A stretch of 64,000 bases of DNA from Enterococcus termitis (GTDB lineage: Bacteria > Bacillota > Bacilli > Lactobacillales > Enterococcaceae): assembly GCF_001730305.1 (NCBI RefSeq), contig NZ_MIJY01000045.1, forward strand, positions 62,001 through 126,000, in the 5' to 3' direction. The position numbers and the translations under genes are program-made. The notes beneath the pieces are model-generated. The model worked only from the letters and a program-made list of their open reading frames with translations. It had not been told where the DNA came from and did not search any database. This document shows positions 1 through 8,376 of this stretch, one piece after another (position 1 is the stretch's first letter; each line of letters opens with the position of its first letter).

Positions 1-2
1 CG

Positions 3-554
3 ATGTATGAAGCATATAAAAATGATAATTTGATTATTGTTAGCGGGTTACATACAGAAATTTATTCAAACAAAATTGTTTTTGCAATGATGTACGATAA
101 AAATGTTCAATCAATATTAAGCAGTGATGATGTGAAATTAATTGAAAAATGCATACCTTATACGGGATTAGTTGAAATAGGAATTAAAAATTATTTGATT
201 AAAAATAGAGATAAATTAGTTTTAAAGCCTGTTAGTGGGTATGGAGGTCATGGTATTTACCTAGGATGGGAATATGATGAAGATGCTTGGGAAGAAGTTA
301 TAAGTCAAATTATTGAAGACAGGACAAAATATATATTTCAAGAGCGAGTTTATCCTGCCGAGGAATTTCAATTAAAAGTTGTTGAAAACAGATGTGTATC
401 AGAGAAATACATATCGACTTGGGGATTTTATATATTTGATAACAAACTTTGTGGGAGTATGTATAGAGGGCAAAATGTATCTAGTGGAGAAGTCGTCAAT
501 GCAGCGCAAGGAGCAGGAATGACATCAGTGTTTATAGAAAAGGAAGATTTGTGA
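3..554 (+). CDS. ATP-grasp family enzyme, C-terminal part (5' end outside window)
   Basis: The frame is open to the left edge, so this is probably only the C-terminal 183 residues of a longer protein. Residues 72-88 read as a strand with a Lys followed by a glycine-rich loop (LKPVSGYGGHGIYLG), the nucleotide-binding signature of ATP-grasp enzymes, especially the circularly permuted glutathionylspermidine-synthase-like group. A later strand (YIFQERVYP, about 110-119) fits the acidic strand of that fold, and NAAQGAGM near the C terminus fits the end of the catalytic domain. Such enzymes join a carboxylate to an amine through an acyl-phosphate. The substrate cannot be inferred, and no partner gene is visible because the upstream side is cut off. 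A terminator follows directly. The family call is moderately sure; the role is unknown. Confidence 0.55.
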   Translation: MYEAYKNDNLIIVSGLHTEIYSNKIVFAMMYDKNVQSILSSDDVKLIEKCIPYTGLVEIGIKNYLIKNRDKLVLKPVSGYGGHGIYLGWEYDEDAWEEVISQIIEDRTKYIFQERVYPAEEFQLKVVENRCVSEKYISTWGFYIFDNKLCGSMYRGQNVSSGEVVNAAQGAGMTSVFIEKEDL

Positions 555-587
555 GATTTCAAATGTGATGATAAGTAGAATATATGA

Positions 588-618
588 AACTAGCGAGAAA
601 AAAATTCGCTAGTTTTTT
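588..618 (+). terminator. Intrinsic terminator after the ATP-grasp gene
   Basis: An 8-bp perfect stem (ACTAGCGA / TCGCTAGT) is followed by a T run starting at 613. It lies about 35 bases after the stop codon of the preceding gene. Confidence 0.8.
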
Positions 619-1104
619 GGCTTTGCGCAAAATAGTAGAAACGCAATTCTATTGACGAAATTAGCAATTTAATGAATATCATTTGTCTATTGTGTTGAAT
701 AAGTAGAAAGAAGCTGTGAAAATAGATTGTCATTTTTCGATTTAAACGGCGTGATAATCTTCGATATAATTCGTTATTTGCCTTCTCTATATGTAAATTA
801 TACGTGTAAATAATCAGAATCTTACATAAGCCGATTGTGTCATATTCTCTTAAATATGCATTTCCCAAAAACAGTAGCTATTGATACATTGATTTTGTTG
901 TAAGTTTTGGTAATAAAAACATGAAATAATAAAGGATAATTGAGAATTAACTTTCTTATCCTATAGCTATTATTAGTCCAACAGCTTTAAGAAACAGCAA
1001 GATTTGCACCACTAGTAGGAAGATAAAGAACATTTTATTATATTTATCAACTAACAACAATTATACTTATTGTATATCCACTATTTTTGTAGTTTCACTT
1101 TAAG
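619..1104. other. AT-rich stretch with no supported gene
   Basis: Stop codons interrupt every plus-strand frame. One 92-codon minus-strand frame is open but has no convincing ribosome site, domain or codon pattern. The stretch lies between a terminator and pseudogenes and is most likely decayed DNA. Confidence 0.5.
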
Positions 1105-1110
1105 TCTAGT

Positions 1111-1562
1111 CTAAATTATCTAGAAACTGTAATCTATCTGTTAGGACTATTCGTTTTGTTATTTTCCTTAATTGCTTTTGCTAAGCAGACGCAAATACAG
1201 TAAGAGTAAACGGAATTTATCGATATTCAAGAAATCGGATGTATTTAGGGGATTTATTATTCTTTCCTGGCTGTGTGTTAATCAACCAGTCAGTTTGCTT
1301 ATTTTTTTGTCTCATTTTGTTTCAACTCTCGACTCATTTCATAATACTATCTGAAGAACGTTGGTGTGAAGAATATTTTGATAGTGAATATGTTAGAAAG
1401 TCATGCGGAAATGCGCTAAGGAATATCAGTAAAAAATATCCTGAAAAAATTATGGAGGAATTATCGTTAGGGCAAGCCAGTAAGGAGGAATTTCAAATAG
1501 AAAAAATTATTTTCAAAAATAAATATTTAACGCATTTTCTGAATAACAATAAAAAGGGCTGA
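1111..1562 (+). pseudogene. Chimeric remnant: isoprenylcysteine-methyltransferase-like fragment joined to a DNA-alkylation-repair-like tail
   Basis: In the frame of 1239, translation gives NGIYRYSRNRMYLGDLLFF, the hallmark of the ICMT/phospholipid methyltransferase family (YRYSRNPMYLG). Upstream hydrophobic codons of the same family (about 1111-1185) sit in another frame, and a one-base deletion near 1185 restores continuity. The family's C-terminal pattern starts (EERWCEEYFDSEY, 1353-1391) but then passes into RKSCGNALRNISKKYPE (1392-1442). That resembles the C-terminal repeat of AlkD-type DNA alkylation repair enzymes (RKSxGNALRDISKK). The simplest reading is a deletion that fused two already broken genes. 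The first assignment is fairly sure; the second is tentative. Confidence 0.45.
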
Positions 1563-1568
1563 ATCATC

Positions 1569-2210
1569 TTGTTAGCAACTGAACATATCTCTTTTCAACA
1601 CGGAGAACAAATAATCCTAAACGATATTACCACATTACTCGAAAAAGATAGCCATACAACGATTACTGGACCATCAGGCAGAGGGAAAAGTACCTTGTTT
1701 AAATTACTGGTTTATTTATTAACCCCAACCAAATGAACTGTCACGTTCAATGACCAGAACATTGCAGAATTAACAACAGAAAATTACCGCATGCAAGTAT
1801 CCTACTGTTTCCAACAACCATCGTTATTTGGAGAAACCGTTCGGGATAATTTTATGTTTCCCTATGAAGTGCGTAAAAAGAGTTTTCAAGAAAGTCACGT
1901 ACTAGAGTTGCTAAAAGAAGTAAGTTTGCCTGAAAACTATCTCGACAAAAAAATCACTGAATTATCTGGTGGAGAAAAACAACGTGTCGCATTGATTCGC
2001 AATGTGATTTTTTTACCAGAAGTCCTACTTTTAGACGAGGTTACAGCTGGCTTAGATGAAGAAAGTAAGCAAATCGTTAACCAATGGTTGTTGAAGTTGA
2101 ATCAGGAGAAAAATGTCACGTTGATTCGTGTGACCCACGACGCAGAAGAAATTAACCAATCAACGATTGTTAAAAAAATCGTGGCAGGAAGATTGGAGGC
2201 GCAAAAATGA
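1569..2210 (+). pseudogene. FetA/YbbL-like ABC transporter ATPase interrupted by an in-frame TGA
   Basis: From a TTG at 1569 the frame encodes an N-terminal strand and Walker A (GPSGRGKST, about residues 34-42), then meets TGA at 1734-1736 where a Gly codon (GGA) would be expected. The same frame continues with the Q-loop region (YCFQQPSLFGETV), ABC signature (LSGGEKQRVALIR), Walker B (VLLLDEVTAGLD) and a switch His (RVTHDAEE). Everything except the nonsense codon matches a short ABC ATPase of about 213 residues. Its stop overlaps the start of the permease by ATGA, so the two form one transcription unit. It pairs with FetB-like permeases implicated in metal (iron) export. A single substitution or a sequencing error would account for the stop. 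Confidence 0.75.
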
Positions 2211-2965
2211 ACTTAGCAGTAAACGATCTTTCACTATTATTTGCCAGTATGTTAGTTATTGTTGCATTACTGATCAGCTACAAAGAAAAATTAGGTTTTA
2301 CCAAAGATATCATTATTAGCGTGTGCCGTGCAGTTATTCAACTGATTTTAGTTGGTTATTTACTTAAATATATATTTCAAGTGGATAATAAAATAGTGAC
2401 GATTGTCATGGCGGGAGTCATTATTATCAATGCTGCATTGAATGCTAAAAAGCGCAGTAATCATTTGAAAAATGGCTTTTTGATTTCTTTTATTGCTATT
2501 GTGTGCAGTACGGGTGTAACGATTGGTGTCTTGGTTTTTTCGGGAGCAATTCGTTTTATTCCATCACAAATTATTCCGATCAGTGGGATGATTGCCAGCA
2601 ACTCCATGGTGGCAATTGGTTTGTGTTATCGAAATATGGATAGTTTATTTCATGATCAAAGACAAGCTGTGCTTGAAAAATTAGCATTAGGTGCTGATAT
2701 CAAGTTAGCCTCACAATCGATTGTGAGAGCAAGCATTCGAACAGGAATGGCTCCCACGATCGATTCAGCTAAAACAGTTGGGATCGTTAGTTTGCCTGGG
2801 ATGATGTCAGGATTGATTTTTGCTGGAGTCGATCCAGTACATGCGATCAAATATCAAATCATGGTGACCTTTATGTTGCTGTCAGCAACAAGTATTGGTT
2901 CAGTGATAGCAACCTATTTTGCTTACAAGGAATATTATAATGAGCGCAAGCAATTAATAAGCTGA
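2207..2965 (+). CDS. fetB: FetB/YbbM-like ABC permease (UPF0014), metal export
   Basis: A 252-residue membrane protein with about seven hydrophobic segments. It carries the family hallmarks PISGMIASNSMVAIGL (about residues 124-139) and, in the second half, RTGMAPTIDSAKTVGIVSLPGMMSG, where the PTIDxxKTVGIVxLPGMMxG core is diagnostic for UPF0014/FetB. In E. coli FetAB exports iron and lowers oxidative stress. The ATG overlaps the stop of the ATPase frame by four bases, giving translational coupling. The ATPase frame carries a nonsense codon, so this permease may lack a working motor unless another ATPase serves it or read-through occurs. Confidence 0.85.
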   Translation: MNLAVNDLSLLFASMLVIVALLISYKEKLGFTKDIIISVCRAVIQLILVGYLLKYIFQVDNKIVTIVMAGVIIINAALNAKKRSNHLKNGFLISFIAIVCSTGVTIGVLVFSGAIRFIPSQIIPISGMIASNSMVAIGLCYRNMDSLFHDQRQAVLEKLALGADIKLASQSIVRASIRTGMAPTIDSAKTVGIVSLPGMMSGLIFAGVDPVHAIKYQIMVTFMLLSATSIGSVIATYFAYKEYYNERKQLIS

Positions 2966-3022
2966 TTATTTGAGAATTAGATAATGTATTGTGATTTCAT
3001 AATATCGGCTTTTTGTTTTAAA

Positions 3023-3055
3023 AGTCTAGACATTTGCGCAGGTTCCGATTATAAT
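3023..3055 (+). promoter_or_regulatory. Promoter of the GH1 gene with GntR-type operator over the -35
   Basis: TAGACA (3027-3032) and TATAAT (3050-3055) are separated by exactly 17 bases. The -35 lies inside the dyad AGTCTAGACAT (3023-3033). The same element overlaps the -35 of the gntR and PTS promoters nearby, so it is the probable operator of the adjacent GntR/HutC regulator. Confidence 0.65.
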
Positions 3056-3100
3056 GTAAGTGAAAGAACGAATGATTATCAAACGAAAGCAGGTAATTTC

Positions 3101-4501
3101 ATGACAAAGACATTCAAAGATGATTTCTGGTGGGGAGCTGCTACATCAGGTCCTCAAAGTGAAGGAAGATTTAATAAAAAACATGCAAACATGTTTGATC
3201 ACTGGTATGAAATCGAACCAGAAGATTTTTATGATCAAGTAGGACCGGATGTAACATCGAATTTCTATAACAGCTTCAAAGAAGATATTGCATTAATGAA
3301 AGAAATTGGCTTGAATAGCGTACGAACATCGATTCAATGGACACGCTTGATCGATGATTTTGAAACAGGAACAGTTAACGAAGATGCAGTTCGTTTTTAT
3401 AATGAAGTCATCGATGAATTTATCGCTGCAGGTATTCGTCCTGTCATGAACTTACATCATTTTGATTTGCCAGTGGAACTATATCACAAATATGGTGGTT
3501 GGGAATCGAAGCATGTCGTTGATTTATACGTGAAATTTGCTGAAAAATGTTTTGAATTATTTGGCGATCGTGTAAAAGACTGGTTTACTCATAATGAACC
3601 GATCGTTGTTGTAGAAGGTGAGTATCTACATCAATTCCATTACCCTAAAATCGTTGATGGTAAAAAAGCGGTACAAGTTGCTTACAATTTAAATTTAGCC
3701 TCTGCCAAAGCGATTCAGTCTTTTAGAAGACTGGGACTCCAAAACGAAGGTGGAAAAATTGGGATTATTCTTAATCTAACACCAACTTATCCAAGATCAG
3801 AAAGTGCAGAAGATTTAGCAGCGGCAAACATTGCAGAACTATTTAATAATCGGATGTTTTTAGATACTGCTGTTCATGGGGAATTTCCAGAAGAACTAGT
3901 GGCGCTATTAGAAAAAGATGGCGTGCTTTGGGAAAGTACATCAGAAGAACTTGCCTTGATCAAAGAAAATACGATCGATGTACTTGGTGTAAACTTCTAT
4001 CATCCAAATCGAGTAAAAGCACCGGACGTTGCGCCGAATAGCGTGGGAGCATGGCTGCCAAACCGCTATTTCGACGAATACAATATGCCGGGACGTCGGA
4101 TGAATATCGATCGTGGCTGGGAAATCTATCCAAAAGCGTTGTATGATATTGCCATCAATATTCGCGATAATTACAACAACATTCCATGGTTTGTATCAGA
4201 AAACGGCATGGGGATTTCTGGTGAAGAACGCTTTATGGATGAAGCAGGTGTAGTGCAAGATGATTATCGTATCGATTTTATCCGTGAACATTTAGAATGG
4301 GTGCATCAAGGGATCGAAGAAGGATCAAATTGCTTTGGTTATCATTTATGGACACCAATCGACTGCTGGTCATGGGCAAATGCCTATAAAAACCGCTATG
4401 GTTTTATTTCAACAAATATCCATACACAAATCAAAACGATCAAAAAATCTGGACACTGGTTTAAAACAGTGGCTGAAACGAATAAACTGGAAAGTAACTA
4501 G
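3101..4501 (+). CDS. Glycoside hydrolase family 1, 6-phospho-beta-glucosidase type
   Basis: Start ATG at 3101, after an AAAGCAGG site; the frame is open about 40 codons upstream but holds the promoter. The 466-residue protein begins with the GH1 signature FKDDFWWGAATSGPQSEG. The acid/base Glu lies in THNEP (about residue 166) and the nucleophile in SENGMG (about residue 368). GH1 enzymes of Lactobacillales that travel with PTS IIC permeases hydrolyse 6-phospho-beta-glucosides in the cytoplasm after uptake and phosphorylation. It is convergent with gntR and shares a likely operator with gntR and the PTS gene. The exact sugar (cellobiose, aryl-glucoside or other) is not fixed by the sequence. 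Confidence 0.85.
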   Translation: MTKTFKDDFWWGAATSGPQSEGRFNKKHANMFDHWYEIEPEDFYDQVGPDVTSNFYNSFKEDIALMKEIGLNSVRTSIQWTRLIDDFETGTVNEDAVRFYNEVIDEFIAAGIRPVMNLHHFDLPVELYHKYGGWESKHVVDLYVKFAEKCFELFGDRVKDWFTHNEPIVVVEGEYLHQFHYPKIVDGKKAVQVAYNLNLASAKAIQSFRRLGLQNEGGKIGIILNLTPTYPRSESAEDLAAANIAELFNNRMFLDTAVHGEFPEELVALLEKDGVLWESTSEELALIKENTIDVLGVNFYHPNRVKAPDVAPNSVGAWLPNRYFDEYNMPGRRMNIDRGWEIYPKALYDIAINIRDNYNNIPWFVSENGMGISGEERFMDEAGVVQDDYRIDFIREHLEWVHQGIEEGSNCFGYHLWTPIDCWSWANAYKNRYGFISTNIHTQIKTIKKSGHWFKTVAETNKLESN

Positions 4502-4502
4502 A

Positions 4503-4542
4503 AAGAAGCAATTGAGTTCATTGAGCTCAATTGCTTCTTTTT
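4503..4542. terminator. Bidirectional terminator between GH1 and gntR
   Basis: A 14-bp stem (AAGAAGCAATTGAG / CTCAATTGCTTCTT) with A and T runs on either side serves both convergent genes; its end touches the gntR stop codon. Confidence 0.85.
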
Positions 4543-5263
4543 AGTTGTAATCTACATTCAAAATGGAATAGCCGCGTTGATCGTAGCGGTTTCGGCTGCA
4601 AGAAAATTCGATTGGACGTCCATCTTTCAAATAGACAACCTGTTGTACTTCCAGCACAGGATCATCTTTTTTACAATTCAAATATTTTTGATCATATTCA
4701 TCCGATTTACTTGCTTGGATATTTCTATAAGCACCAGCAAAATTTAACAGTAATTGTTCTTTGACATAGGTATAAATCGACTCTTTTAGGATATCCGTAG
4801 TTAAACCAGGAACTAAGTCACAAGGCATATATGTATGCTCTAGAATAAATGGTTCATTTTCCAGAATACGCAGGCGGATAATTTTATACACAGGTTGTTC
4901 CGCAGAAATTGCCAGTCTTTCTTGGACCTCTTGTGAGGGGAATTCAACTTCAAACAGGATAACACTGCTTTTAAGGTCTTTATGGCGATCATTCATTTGC
5001 TTACTGAGGCCGCCATATTCGTTTGCAGGAGAAGTGTCTTTATCCCAAAATGAGCGATTCAATACTTTGGTTCCAGAGCCTCTTTGAGAATATAGCAGTC
5101 CTTCCATCACTAAAATACCGATGGCTTTTTTTACAGTCATACGGCTGACATTAAATTCTTTGACCAGATCTGTTTGATTGGGCAAAAGAGTATCTGCTTT
5201 GTAGATATTTTCTTTTATTCGTTCACGCAAAGTATCAGCGATTTCTTCGTATTTTGGTTTCAT
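4541..5263 (-). CDS. GntR/HutC-family regulator of the beta-glucoside unit
   Basis: A 240-residue protein. Residues 1-70 form a GntR winged helix (YEEIADTLRERIKENIY, then VSRMTVKKAIGILVMEGLL), and residues about 90-235 form a UTRA effector domain (PVYKIIRLRILENEPFILEHTYMP; DDPVLEVQQVVYLKDGRPIEF). UTRA proteins sense phosphorylated sugars and usually repress the linked operon. A clear AGGAGG precedes the ATG. It lies between the convergent GH1 gene and a PTS IIC transcribed the same way, and all three promoters share a TGTCTAKAC element over the -35, including its own, which suggests autoregulation. Family assignment is firm; the effector is inferred to be a 6-phospho-beta-glucoside. Confidence 0.9.
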   Translation of the reverse strand: MKPKYEEIADTLRERIKENIYKADTLLPNQTDLVKEFNVSRMTVKKAIGILVMEGLLYSQRGSGTKVLNRSFWDKDTSPANEYGGLSKQMNDRHKDLKSSVILFEVEFPSQEVQERLAISAEQPVYKIIRLRILENEPFILEHTYMPCDLVPGLTTDILKESIYTYVKEQLLLNFAGAYRNIQASKSDEYDQKYLNCKKDDPVLEVQQVVYLKDGRPIEFSCSRNRYDQRGYSILNVDYN

Positions 5264-5286
5264 ATTGTCACTACCTCCTAACTTGT

Positions 5287-5315
5287 ATTGTAACTGATAA
5301 TCAATGTATAGACAA
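5287..5315 (-). promoter_or_regulatory. gntR promoter with operator over the -35
   Basis: On the minus strand TTGTCT (5315-5310) and TACAAT (5292-5287) are 17 bases apart. TGTCTATACA (5314-5305) overlaps the -35, matching the elements at 3023 and 6730. Confidence 0.65.
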
Positions 5316-5335
5316 TTATCTAAAAAGTGTTGTAC

Positions 5336-5386
5336 AAAAAAAGAGTAGAGACGATCGAAAGCTTTAGGATCGGCGCTACTCTTTGA
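5336..5386 (-). terminator. Terminator after the PTS IIC gene
   Basis: A 9-bp outer stem (AAAGAGTAG / CTACTCTTT) and an inner CGATC / GATCG stem are followed on the minus strand by a run of Ts. Confidence 0.75.
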
Positions 5387-5402
5387 TTAAGGAAACGTGT
5401 GG

Positions 5403-6662
5403 CTAAATTTTTTCTTTATCCAAAATACGTAAGAATGGGTACCAGATAAAGCCGACAATAATCATATCCACAAGTTGAAGGATACCGCCAAAAATAGAGT
5501 TCGTTGCCAGCATACCACTGAAGAAAATCGGCACAGTCCAAGGAACAGAAACACCTGTAGGCGGAGGCACGATGCCAGCTGCCATTACTAGATAGTTAAG
5601 AACAGTGACGATCAACGGAGCAATGACCCAAGGAATTAATATTGTAGCATTTAAAACAATCGGTAAACCAAAAATTGCTGGTTCATTCACGTTAAAAATA
5701 CCAGGAGCTAAACTCAAACGGCCAATATCACGATATTGTTTTTTCTTCATAACAAAAGCCATGATCAGTACAACTGCTAACGTCATACCTGAACCGCCCA
5801 GTCCAACGGTAAATGTTTCCATAAATGGTTTTGTGATAATATGTGGCAACTCTTTTCCTGCTTTGTAGGCTTCTAAATTATCCAGCATCAATGTGTTCCA
5901 AATCGGGTCCATAACAGAATTGACAATAATTTGTCCATGTAAACCAAAGAACCATAAAAACTGAACAAAGAACAAAGCAATCAAGGTTGCAGGTAAACTA
6001 CTTCCTAAACCAACTAATGGTTTTTGAATGATCTCATACACCACATCATGAAGATTGGTATTAAATAATCCAGTTACTGCGGCATTTAGAAATAAGAAAA
6101 CAGACAAAGTTAATATAGCAGGGATTAATGCTGCAAATGATTTAGCAACTGCAGGTGGCACACCATCGGGCATTTTGATCTGCCAGCCTTTTTTAGTGAT
6201 GCGGCAATAGATTTCTGCCGCTAAAAATGCTGCGATCATACCGATAAACATCCCTTTAGCTCCTAAACGATCTAAAGATAACACACCAGAAACTTCAACA
6301 CCTTCTGTAGTAGTCATCACAAATGGTGTCAGTAATAAGAAGCTAGCAAATGAGACTGCTCCGCCAAAAATACCTTCTACATCATAAGATTTTGATAAAT
6401 AATAGCCAATACCAAAGGTGACGAAAACAGACATAATACTCATTGTTGCATTTTGCCCATTACCAAATAATGAGGATAAAGTGCCTTTTGTCGCATCGCT
6501 GAAGAAAGGAAGATTATTGATTACAACGATGATCGAACCAAACATTGTTAATGGAAATGACAGCATAAAAGCATCTCTAAGTACAGATAAGTAACGGTTT
6601 TGCCCCAGCTTATTGGCTAAAGGCATAATTTTTTCAGCAAGAGAATCCATAAAACCATTCAT
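5403..6662 (-). CDS. PTS cellobiose/lactose-family EIIC permease
   Basis: A membrane protein of about 419 residues with the EIIC (CelB-type) layout: an N-terminal amphipathic segment (KIMPLANKLGQNRYL), repeated hydrophobic segments, and the conserved IFNVNEPAIFGLPIVLN stretch near residue 320, which shapes the sugar site in this family. The longest frame starts at a GTG at 6671, but AAGGA is 11 bases before the ATG at 6662, which I prefer. No EIIA or EIIB is next to it, so it must borrow these from elsewhere in the genome. It is separated from gntR by a terminator and has its own promoter carrying the shared operator. It probably imports the substrate of the GH1 enzyme at 3101. Confidence 0.88.
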   Translation of the reverse strand: MNGFMDSLAEKIMPLANKLGQNRYLSVLRDAFMLSFPLTMFGSIIVVINNLPFFSDATKGTLSSLFGNGQNATMSIMSVFVTFGIGYYLSKSYDVEGIFGGAVSFASFLLLTPFVMTTTEGVEVSGVLSLDRLGAKGMFIGMIAAFLAAEIYCRITKKGWQIKMPDGVPPAVAKSFAALIPAILTLSVFLFLNAAVTGLFNTNLHDVVYEIIQKPLVGLGSSLPATLIALFFVQFLWFFGLHGQIIVNSVMDPIWNTLMLDNLEAYKAGKELPHIITKPFMETFTVGLGGSGMTLAVVLIMAFVMKKKQYRDIGRLSLAPGIFNVNEPAIFGLPIVLNATILIPWVIAPLIVTVLNYLVMAAGIVPPPTGVSVPWTVPIFFSGMLATNSIFGGILQLVDMIIVGFIWYPFLRILDKEKI

Positions 6663-6688
6663 GAGAATCACAATCCTTTATTATATAG

Positions 6689-6743
6689 TTGTAATCGATT
6701 ACAAAAACAATATACCATCTTTAATATTAAATGTCTATACTTT
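6689..6743 (-). promoter_or_regulatory. PTS promoter, GntR-type operator and a perfect 16-bp palindrome
   Basis: On the minus strand TAGACA (6737-6732) and TATATT (6714-6709) are 17 bases apart. AATGTCTATACTTT (6730-6743, plus strand) overlaps the -35. TTGTAATCGATTACAA (6689-6704) is a perfect palindrome lying at about +1 to +15, a second possible operator. Confidence 0.65.
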
Positions 6744-6780
6744 TGTTCTTTTAAATCTGGTTTTATGGAGAATGAGTATA

Positions 6781-6828
6781 AAAAAAGAATCCAATCAAAC
6801 GATTTATTCGTTGATTGGATTCTTTTTT
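6781..6828 (-). terminator. Terminator after the TPM gene
   Basis: A 17-bp stem (AAAAAAGAATCCAATCA / TGATTGGATTCTTTTTT) that ends, read on the minus strand, in a T run. Confidence 0.85.
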
Positions 6829-6834
6829 ATTAAA

Positions 6835-7659
6835 TTAAATGCTGGCACCGCCACCGCCGGAAGAGCCTCCTCCTCCAGAGAAGCCGCCACCACCACCGAA
6901 TCCACCGCCGCCTCTTGAAGAGCCGCCGCCAAATCCGCCGCCGTAACCGCCACCGCCCCAATACCAAGGACCGCCGCCTCTACCACGACCTCCACGTCCG
7001 CCAGAACCGAAGATAGCGGCTAGGACTACAACTGCTACAATACCTAGGGCAAAAAAGTCTGGAACACCAGAATCGTCATCAGAAGATACTTGCTTCAATT
7101 CATCTTCTGAAAGTGCGTTTTTATCTACAGGATAGTCATAATGCTGATCGATCAATGTTGTAACCGCATTGAATGTATACTGCAATCCTTTATTGATCGA
7201 AGCTGGATCAATAGACTTTAAATCATCTTTAGCATGCTGTAAAATATTTCCCGCGATACTGTCAGGAATAACGTCCTCTAAGCCATAGCCAACTTCGATC
7301 CGCACATTGCGTTCACCATCATTGACAGCATAGAGAATCAACACACCATTGTTTTCTTTTTGGTTTCCGATTTTCCATTTTTGGAAAAGATCAGGAGCAT
7401 AGCCATCTACACTATCACCATCGGTAGAATCGATGACTGCTAAAACAACTTGGGGAGCTTCTGGTTTTTCTTTATAGATTGCTCCTTTTTTATCGATTAA
7501 ATTCTTTGTCGTGTCATCAAGTATCCCTGGCTGATCTAAGTAAAAGTGATTGGGTGCTGCAGGTAAACTATCAGCAAATGCCGGCATTTGAATACCGGCA
7601 AAAAGAGTGACAAGGAAAATAAAGAGACCTGCTAATAACCCTCGTCTAATTTTAGTCAT
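6835..7659 (-). CDS. TPM-domain (YgcG-type) secreted/membrane protein
   Basis: A 274-residue protein with a signal peptide (hydrophobic core about residues 9-26, cleavage near AFA-DS). A TPM_phosphatase domain covers about residues 32-165, with the typical LDQPGILDDTTKNLID opening and RNVRIEVGYGLEDVIPD. One membrane segment (FFALGIVAVVVLAAIFG, about 203-219) is followed by a glycine/serine-rich tail of about 50 residues ending SGGGGASI. This is the classic YgcG layout, usually next to LemA as here (6-base gap, one operon). The cellular role is poorly defined; family members are linked to envelope stress and photosystem or respiratory repair. The low-complexity tail uses GGC/GGT-rich codons and produces a high-GC patch. 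Confidence 0.88.
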   Translation of the reverse strand: MTKIRRGLLAGLFIFLVTLFAGIQMPAFADSLPAAPNHFYLDQPGILDDTTKNLIDKKGAIYKEKPEAPQVVLAVIDSTDGDSVDGYAPDLFQKWKIGNQKENNGVLILYAVNDGERNVRIEVGYGLEDVIPDSIAGNILQHAKDDLKSIDPASINKGLQYTFNAVTTLIDQHYDYPVDKNALSEDELKQVSSDDDSGVPDFFALGIVAVVVLAAIFGSGGRGGRGRGGGPWYWGGGGYGGGFGGGSSRGGGGFGGGGGFSGGGGSSGGGGASI

Positions 7660-7665
7660 TTAGGA

Positions 7666-8265
7666 TCACTTCCCGCTGGAGGTGCTTGTTGAATCATCAA
7701 AATTGACTGAAGGGACAGAGCTAGCTGTTGGATCTGCTTTAAAGTAATCCTTTTTACCTAAGCCCATCATATTTGCAAAGATATTTTTAGGGAATGAAAC
7801 TACTTGCTCATTGTATTCTTTTACAACGTCATTATACCGTTTACGTTCAACGGAAATACGGTTTTCAGTTCCTTCTAGTTGAGTCATTAACGTTTGCACA
7901 TTATCATTTGATTTTAGTTCTGGATAATTTTCATTGATGACATTGATCAATGTTCCAACAGATTGATCTAGCTCTTGGCTGGCTTTGATTTTGTCTGAAT
8001 CGTTATTTGCTGAACCATATGCTTCACGGGCTTTGGCAATATCACCAAAGACTTTTTGCTCTTGTTGCATGCTGCCTTTAACACTGTTGACTAAATTGGG
8101 TACAAGATCGGCTCTACGCTGCATTACATTTTCTACTTGACTCCATTGCGATTCAACAGACTGCTCTTTTTTGGCTAAACCGTTGTATTGACTGATGCCG
8201 AAAACAACTAATAAGACAACACCAATTAAAGCGATTAATCCAATTTTTGATTTACTGCTTTTCAT
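7666..8265 (-). CDS. LemA family protein
   Basis: A 199-residue protein with an N-terminal membrane anchor (residues 7-25) and the LemA coiled-coil helical domain. The signatures are WSQVENVMQRRADLVPNLVNSVKG (LemA-type QRR-DLVPNLV), AREAYGSAN and YNEQVVSFPKNIFANMMG. The N terminus faces outward in this family. It is the first gene of a two-gene operon with the TPM protein. Its 5' region (8282-8376) is a near-identical copy of the region before the UvrA-like gene at 22164, so the two loci probably respond to the same signal. The ATG follows AAGGAGGAG. Confidence 0.92.
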   Translation of the reverse strand: MKSSKSKIGLIALIGVVLLVVFGISQYNGLAKKEQSVESQWSQVENVMQRRADLVPNLVNSVKGSMQQEQKVFGDIAKAREAYGSANNDSDKIKASQELDQSVGTLINVINENYPELKSNDNVQTLMTQLEGTENRISVERKRYNDVVKEYNEQVVSFPKNIFANMMGLGKKDYFKADPTASSVPSVNFDDSTSTSSGK

Positions 8266-8281
8266 AAAAACTCCTCCTTAT

Positions 8282-8376
8282 AATAAAAATGATCAACACT
8301 TTCTGCGAAAGTCTTGTACTGTTCAACATCAGTTCACTCTATTCACTGTGTTTCACAGCAAAAGCGGAACAAATCG
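8282..8376 (-). repeat. Duplicated leader, copy 1 (upstream of lemA)
   Basis: The reverse complement of this 95-base segment matches 22053-22148 with one substitution and one single-base indel. In gene orientation it carries two small hairpins, CTGTG(aaa)CACAG and ACTTTC(gca)GAAAGT, just upstream of the ribosome site. Confidence 0.9.

Noticed and set aside
590-868. A 92-codon minus-strand open frame
   Set aside because: No ribosome site, no domain, AT-rich composition and overlap with a terminator; most likely chance.
2984-3100. N-terminal extension of the first GH1 gene
   Set aside because: This region holds the promoter and operator; the GH1 signature begins right after the ATG at 3101.
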